Shown piece by piece: positions 6,992-11,042 of a stretch of DNA of 11,042 nucleotides. The DNA comes from Opitutia bacterium (lineage in GTDB: Bacteria; Verrucomicrobiota; Verrucomicrobiae; Opitutales; UBA953), in assembly GCA_004558035.1 (NCBI GenBank), contig SFEJ01000043.1:1-11042 (forward strand), given 5' to 3'. How positions within the stretch are numbered: position 1 is the first letter of the stretch; each line of letters begins with the position of its first letter. The position numbers and the translations under genes were made by a program. The notes below the pieces were generated by a model that was given only the letters and a program-made list of their open reading frames with translations, was not told the origin of the DNA and ran no database searches.

Positions 6992-9900
6992 AAAACTCAA
7001 AATTACTCCTCACCTCCCTCCTCGCCGCCGCGACGATGAGCGTTCCCGCGTTCGCGGACATCTACATCAGCTACGGGGCAAACAACGAGTATGTTGTCGG
7101 AGGAAACGGAATTCTTACTTTTGATTCCGACTCCGGCTGGAACAAGGCGACCAATAACGCGAATTCTACAGAGGCCGCGTCGGTGATCTTGAAGGACACG
7201 GCCGGCACGGATAGCGGCGTGACGACGACCTGGTCGTCCAATAACTCTTATTACGGTTGGGAGACACCTCCGGCGGGCGCTGAAGAAGTCCTCAAGGGTT
7301 ACCTCGACGACGGCGGAAATCGGGCGCAGATAACAGTCAGCAATATTTCTTATACGGTTTACGACGTCGTTGTTCTCGCCGCGACGGATCAAGCAGCTAG
7401 GGCGTTTTCGGCTGTGACCATAAACGATACCGCTTACACTTCCGCCGGCGGCATCGCGGTTGCGGGCTCCACAGCGTGGGGCGCATCTCAAAATACTACG
7501 ATTCTCCCGGGCGTGAATTCCATGACGCTGTCGGGAATTACGGGCGCCTCTCTCACGATTAAAGGCGGTTCAAACGTTACAAATGTTTCCCGCGGCGGCA
7601 TCGCGGGCGTTCAGATCATTGACCAGACGGGACGGATTTGGGGCGCGACGCTCTCGGGAGACGTCAATTGGGGCGACATTTCCTGGTCGTGCACGGACGG
7701 CACGGAACCGGACGCCAAGGCGTGGAGCGCCATTACGGCGGACAATCTCACGGCGGATCTCTCCGGTGCGGGAACGGTCACCGTCGGAGCGGAAGGCGTG
7801 ACGCTCAATCGCCTGCGCGTTTTGAGCGGAACGACTACGCTCGCGGGCGGAACCGTGACGTTCAATGGTTCCCAGAACGAAATCAATGTTCTTTCCGGCG
7901 CGACGCTCGCATTGAACGCGGCGGACGTCGCTTTGGGGACGAACGTTTCCGGCGTCAACCTCGTAGGTACGGGAACGATTAATTTCAAAGACTCCTTTAA
8001 TTCCGAAACATACGGGAAATTCTCCAATCTCGCATCTTTCTCGGGAACGGTGAAGTTCGACGGCGCGGTGAATCTCGGCACCGACGCGCTTACGGTTTCT
8101 TCCGGAATTCGCGAGTTCGCGGGCGGATTGACGGCGGGGGGCGTGACCGTTGCCGGCGGCACGACGAATTTTAGCGGCACGGGTGCGTTTACCGTCACCG
8201 GCATCATCGAGACCAAAAACGGAGCCGTCGTCAATCAGACCAATGGCGTCGCGAACGCGCAGCGCCTTGTTCTCCACAATTCACCAGCCAACGGCGCGGA
8301 CACTTATAATCTTTCCGGCGGCGTGCTGAACATTACGAGCACTTCCACGGTTGCGGACAATACCGCTGCGGTGCTGGTCGGACATTGGTCCTCGGGTAGC
8401 GGCGCGCTCAAGCTTTCCGGAACCGGCGTGTTGAACGTCGCCGGAGGAGGCGTCTCCGCCTCGCATACTTCGTCCGGTAGCATTTCGATTTCCGGCGATT
8501 CCGAACTGAATGCCTATGTGCTTCATTTGAAATCTCAGAACTCTTCTTCCGCCGTCACCGTTTCCGAAAATGGACGGCTTAATCTCGGCGCGGGCGGATT
8601 CGACAACACCTCCGCGACGAACGTTCTCACTTTCGACGGCGGCACTCTCGGGACGTTCGCGGACGCGTTTTCCTCTTCCGACGCCGTTTCGCTCGGCGCG
8701 AACGGAATCATCGTCGACACGGAAAAACGCACGCTCTCGACGACCGGAGCGTCTTCGGCTTCGGGAGCTGCGGCTTCGATTACGCTCAACGGCGTGCTTT
8801 CGGGAACGGGCGGGCTGACGAAGCGCGGCACGGGAACGCTGACGCTCGGCGGCGAGAACACGTATTCCGGCGCGACGACGGTCGAGGCGGGAACGCTCGT
8901 CGCGGGCAACGCGTCCGCGCTCCGCACGGGCAACGTCGTCGTTGAGGACGGCGCGACGCTTGCGCGCGGATTGACAAGCGGTTCCGTGGCTATCGGCGGC
9001 ACGCTGACGACGAACGGCGCGGCGATTCTTTCGACCGGCGCGCTGAATGCGACCACGGCGGCGATTACGGCGCAGGGCGACGTGACGCTCTCCGCGGGAA
9101 CGATTTTCGACGTGGGTTCGCTCTTCAACGACGGCAAGGTGGTTTCTTCCGCGGGAACGCTGACGATTGCCGATTCCGGCACGCTCACGAAGGCCAATTT
9201 CCTTCTGAACGGAGGCTCGCTCGGTTCTCGCACGACGTTCGACATTTCGACTTTTGGAAATGCCGTTACGATTTCTAATGTTCAACAAAACGATCTGACG
9301 CTGACGTGGGTCAAATTCGATGAGAGCGGTTCCGCCGTGTGGAGCAACGGATGTTCCGGTTGGAGCTATCAGGCGAACGCAGAATCGGCTCCTTCGTTTT
9401 CCGAAACATTCCAGACCGGGGACAGCGTCATCTTCTCCGACGATAGTCCCGTCGTGAAGAACGTGGTCGTGGACGGCGTGGTTTCGGTCGGCACGATGAC
9501 GATTGATTCGGATGCCGATTTCGCCTTCTCCGGACAGAACGGAGCTGCGATTACAAGCTCGGGCGCGCTGACGAAGCGCGGCACGAGAACGGCGACGATC
9601 GATGCGTCGGTGGATTTGTCCCGAATCGGGGGCGGAATCGTCGTCGAGGAGAACGGCGGCAAGCTCGTGGTGGACACGGCTTCGGGCTACGCGGGCGCCG
9701 TCACGGCGGGCGAGAACGGCACGTTCACGCTGAACGTCTCTTCGGATACGACGCTGGCGAACACGCTTTCCGGCTTGGGAACGTTCGAAAAGACCGGCGC
9801 GGGAACGCTGACGGTCTCGACCGCGAACGCGGGGCTTACGGGGCAGTTCGTGATTTCCGAAGGCACGGTGAAATTCGGTGTAGACGGGTACTCAAACAAC

Positions 9901-10779
9901 GCGGATGTCAAGTTGTTCGGTCCGCAATCGAATTCGGGCGCCGGTAGCGATTACAGACTGAAAGTCGGTGTAGGCGGCACATTGGACGTGAACGGCAAGC
10001 CGGACAATTCCTATAAGGTTGAGCTCGCCGGCGGCTCGTTGGTGAATAACGGATCCAACGTCGAAACGCATAACCGTCAGATTACCGGGCTGAAGCTGAG
10101 CGCGAATTCGACGGTCGGCGGCAGTGGCAACTTCGGGCTGATTGCGGGCGATTATGCGAAAAATGAGCTTGAGTTGGGAGGGTTTACGCTGACGAAGACG
10201 GGACGCAATAACTTCTGGCTGACGTCCACTACGGTGGACAATGGCGTGGTCGATGTTCAAGGCGGAGTCCTTTATCTCAGCAATGGAGGTAGCGGCAAGG
10301 AATTTAAGATGATGAGCAGCGCGATGCTCAAAGCGAACGGCGGCGAGATCAAAGCGGGCTCGGCGGGCGTCGAGCTCGGCAACGTAGCAATCGTGCTGAC
10401 GAATACGAACAAGAATACGGCTCGTTTGACGAAGAACTCCGATACTTGTTCTTTCACGATTTCAGAAGGCGCGACGCTCTATCTCGACATCGGCGCGCTG
10501 ACGGCCGCGACGCTGACGCCGGGCGAAGACGTTTCGCTGACGATCGCCGCCGCAAGCGCGATTGCGAACGATTCGTTCTTCTCGGCGGTCGAAGTCGGCA
10601 CGTACGTGGACGATGTGTGGCAGATCAGCTCGGACTGGAAGTACCTCGCGTATTCGTGGAGTGCCTCTGCGGGAACGCTGACGATTACTGCGATTCCGGA
10701 GCCGAGCATGTTCGGCTTGATGGCGGGTCTCGGGGCGCTCGCGCTCGCGGGAACGCGCCGACGCCGGAAGAAAGCTTAA
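6988..10779 (+). CDS. Secreted beta-strand-repeat surface protein with PEP-CTERM sorting signal
   Basis: A 1263-residue exported protein, probably an adhesin or outer-surface structural protein. From ATG 6988 it has a classical signal peptide: MKNSK, a hydrophobic core LLLTSLLAAATM, and cleavage after PAFA (residue 23). Residues 24 to about 215 form a distinct N-terminal module that I cannot name. It is rich in short beta strands and contains YDVVVLAATD and RGGIAGVQIID. The middle is Gly/Ser/Thr/Asn-rich. It includes autotransporter-associated beta-strand (PATR) repeats: a good one at about 604-641 (GGLTKRGTGTLTLGGENTYS), weaker ones at about 856-895 and 927-964, and a degenerate one at about 1065-1099. 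The C-terminus (1236-1263) is a PEP-CTERM signal: PEP at 1237-1239, a hydrophobic helix, then RRRRKK. No autotransporter barrel is present, so sorting by an exosortase-like system is inferred, and none lies in the window. A start at 6940 would add 16 basic residues and is less likely. Codon use is looser than in lepA or galK. Confidence 0.85.
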   Translation: MKNSKLLLTSLLAAATMSVPAFADIYISYGANNEYVVGGNGILTFDSDSGWNKATNNANSTEAASVILKDTAGTDSGVTTTWSSNNSYYGWETPPAGAEEVLKGYLDDGGNRAQITVSNISYTVYDVVVLAATDQAARAFSAVTINDTAYTSAGGIAVAGSTAWGASQNTTILPGVNSMTLSGITGASLTIKGGSNVTNVSRGGIAGVQIIDQTGRIWGATLSGDVNWGDISWSCTDGTEPDAKAWSAITADNLTADLSGAGTVTVGAEGVTLNRLRVLSGTTTLAGGTVTFNGSQNEINVLSGATLALNAADVALGTNVSGVNLVGTGTINFKDSFNSETYGKFSNLASFSGTVKFDGAVNLGTDALTVSSGIREFAGGLTAGGVTVAGGTTNFSGTGAFTVTGIIETKNGAVVNQTNGVANAQRLVLHNSPANGADTYNLSGGVLNITSTSTVADNTAAVLVGHWSSGSGALKLSGTGVLNVAGGGVSASHTSSGSISISGDSELNAYVLHLKSQNSSSAVTVSENGRLNLGAGGFDNTSATNVLTFDGGTLGTFADAFSSSDAVSLGANGIIVDTEKRTLSTTGASSASGAAASITLNGVLSGTGGLTKRGTGTLTLGGENTYSGATTVEAGTLVAGNASALRTGNVVVEDGATLARGLTSGSVAIGGTLTTNGAAILSTGALNATTAAITAQGDVTLSAGTIFDVGSLFNDGKVVSSAGTLTIADSGTLTKANFLLNGGSLGSRTTFDISTFGNAVTISNVQQNDLTLTWVKFDESGSAVWSNGCSGWSYQANAESAPSFSETFQTGDSVIFSDDSPVVKNVVVDGVVSVGTMTIDSDADFAFSGQNGAAITSSGALTKRGTRTATIDASVDLSRIGGGIVVEENGGKLVVDTASGYAGAVTAGENGTFTLNVSSDTTLANTLSGLGTFEKTGAGTLTVSTANAGLTGQFVISEGTVKFGVDGYSNNADVKLFGPQSNSGAGSDYRLKVGVGGTLDVNGKPDNSYKVELAGGSLVNNGSNVETHNRQITGLKLSANSTVGGSGNFGLIAGDYAKNELELGGFTLTKTGRNNFWLTSTTVDNGVVDVQGGVLYLSNGGSGKEFKMMSSAMLKANGGEIKAGSAGVELGNVAIVLTNTNKNTARLTKNSDTCSFTISEGATLYLDIGALTAATLTPGEDVSLTIAAASAIANDSFFSAVEVGTYVDDVWQISSDWKYLAYSWSASAGTLTITAIPEPSMFGLMAGLGALALAGTRRRRKKA

Positions 10780-10806
10780 GTTTAAGGCTTAGAGCTTAAA
10801 GAAAGG

Positions 10807-10840
10807 CGCTCCCGCGGGGAAATCTCGCGGGAGCGTTTTT
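10807..10840 (+). terminator. Intrinsic terminator of the surface-protein gene
   Basis: CGCTCCCGCG (10807-10816) and CGCGGGAGCG (10826-10835) form a perfect 10-bp stem around a 9-nt loop, followed by five T (10836-10840), 27 bp after the stop codon. The intervening DNA is an AGCTTAA/TTTAAG-rich stretch that resembles, in reverse complement, the CTTTAAG tails in the repeat island. Confidence 0.9.
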
Positions 10841-10857
10841 GTGTGCGCTTTTGGGGG

Positions 10858-10877
10858 CGAAGACGTCCACGTCTTCG
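10858..10877. repeat. Hairpin CGAAGACG-TCCA-CGTCTTCG
   Basis: A perfect 8-bp inverted repeat with a TCCA loop, 17 bp after the terminator T-tract. The arms are unrelated to the island hairpins but similar in size and compactness. No T-tract follows, so it is not a second terminator. Confidence 0.6.
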
Positions 10878-10901
10878 GCGCGGGGCGCGCGAAAACGAAC
10901 A

Positions 10902-10926
10902 GGGATTTCGGGGATTTTAAGGGATT
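10902..10926 (+). repeat. Periodic GGGATT repeat
   Basis: GGGATT occurs at 10902, 10911 and 10921 (spacing 9 and 10 nt), within AGGGATTTCGGGGATTTTAA and the following bases. It is another member of the roughly 10-nt periodic class seen at 5519 and 5640. Confidence 0.45.
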
Positions 10927-10971
10927 GGATTCACTCCCGCGGGGCGTTCCTGCCGGGAGACGGAAAATCAA

Positions 10972-11017
10972 CGCCCCGACGGGGCGAAATTGCTTAGCGT
11001 AGGGTTTTAACCCTACG
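10972..11017. repeat. Two adjacent hairpins, including a third copy of CGCCCCGACGGGGCG
   Basis: CGCCCCGACGGGGCG (10972-10986) is identical to the opening hairpin of both fold-back modules (5771-5785 and 6242-6256) and is likewise followed by GAAA. After 11 nt comes a perfect 9-bp inverted repeat: CGTAGGGTT (10998-11006), a TT loop, then AACCCTACG (11009-11017). The remainder to 11042 shows nothing recognisable. The sequence after the first hairpin diverges from the fold-back modules, so this is a solo hairpin rather than a third full copy. Confidence 0.65.
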
Positions 11018-11042
11018 TGAACGGACAAAAACAAAGCGCGCT

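Noticed and set aside
10789..11034. 81-codon minus-strand ORF after the surface-protein gene
   Set aside because: It reads through the terminator, three hairpins and a periodic repeat; no domain and no start signal.

Overview
The window looks like a chromosomal stretch from a GC-rich member of the Verrucomicrobiota, possibly the Opitutales or a gut relative. This rests on recollection of family traits: a large secreted protein carrying both autotransporter-associated beta-strand repeats and a PEP-CTERM tail of the PEPSMFGL...RRRRKK kind, start sites without clear Shine-Dalgarno sequences, and many short palindromic and roughly 10-nt periodic repeats between genes. No rRNA marker is present, so the taxonomy is inference.

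Layout. Positions 1-2058 hold two minus-strand housekeeping genes: ffh (signal recognition particle GTPase, 706-2058), then a 5'-complete but truncated lysC (aspartate kinase, 587-1), which has a promoter-like sequence of its own. A 130-bp divergent control region (2059-2188) separates ffh from lepA (elongation factor 4, 2189-3991, plus strand). It contains two back-to-back promoter candidates with a perfect 11-bp inverted repeat between them. galK (galactokinase-family GHMP kinase, 4094-5242) follows lepA and ends in a strong intrinsic terminator (5258-5291).

Positions 5292 to about 6840 contain no convincing gene. This is a dense mosaic of nested repeats: a short hairpin family whose arms co-vary, two copies of a roughly 310-bp fold-back module about 471 bp apart, a duplicated 56-nt block, and several periodic repeats. 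Positions 6800-6987 form the leader of the next gene and contain three copies of a start-site sequence. Positions 6988-10779 encode a 1263-residue secreted, beta-strand-rich surface protein with a signal peptide, PATR-type repeats and a C-terminal PEP-CTERM sorting signal. An intrinsic terminator follows (10807-10840). The last 200 bp contain more hairpins, including a third copy of the 15-nt CGCCCCGACGGGGCG hairpin seen in the fold-back modules.

How it fits together. The left half is core metabolism and protein-export or translation machinery with no evident shared pathway: lysine/threonine/methionine entry, co-translational targeting, ribosome back-translocation and galactose phosphorylation. 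The right half is an accessory surface-protein gene flanked by repeats. The least explained features are the repeat island (especially the paired fold-back modules) and a GGGAACG/CGTTCCC word that I counted about 33 times by eye across genes and spacers.
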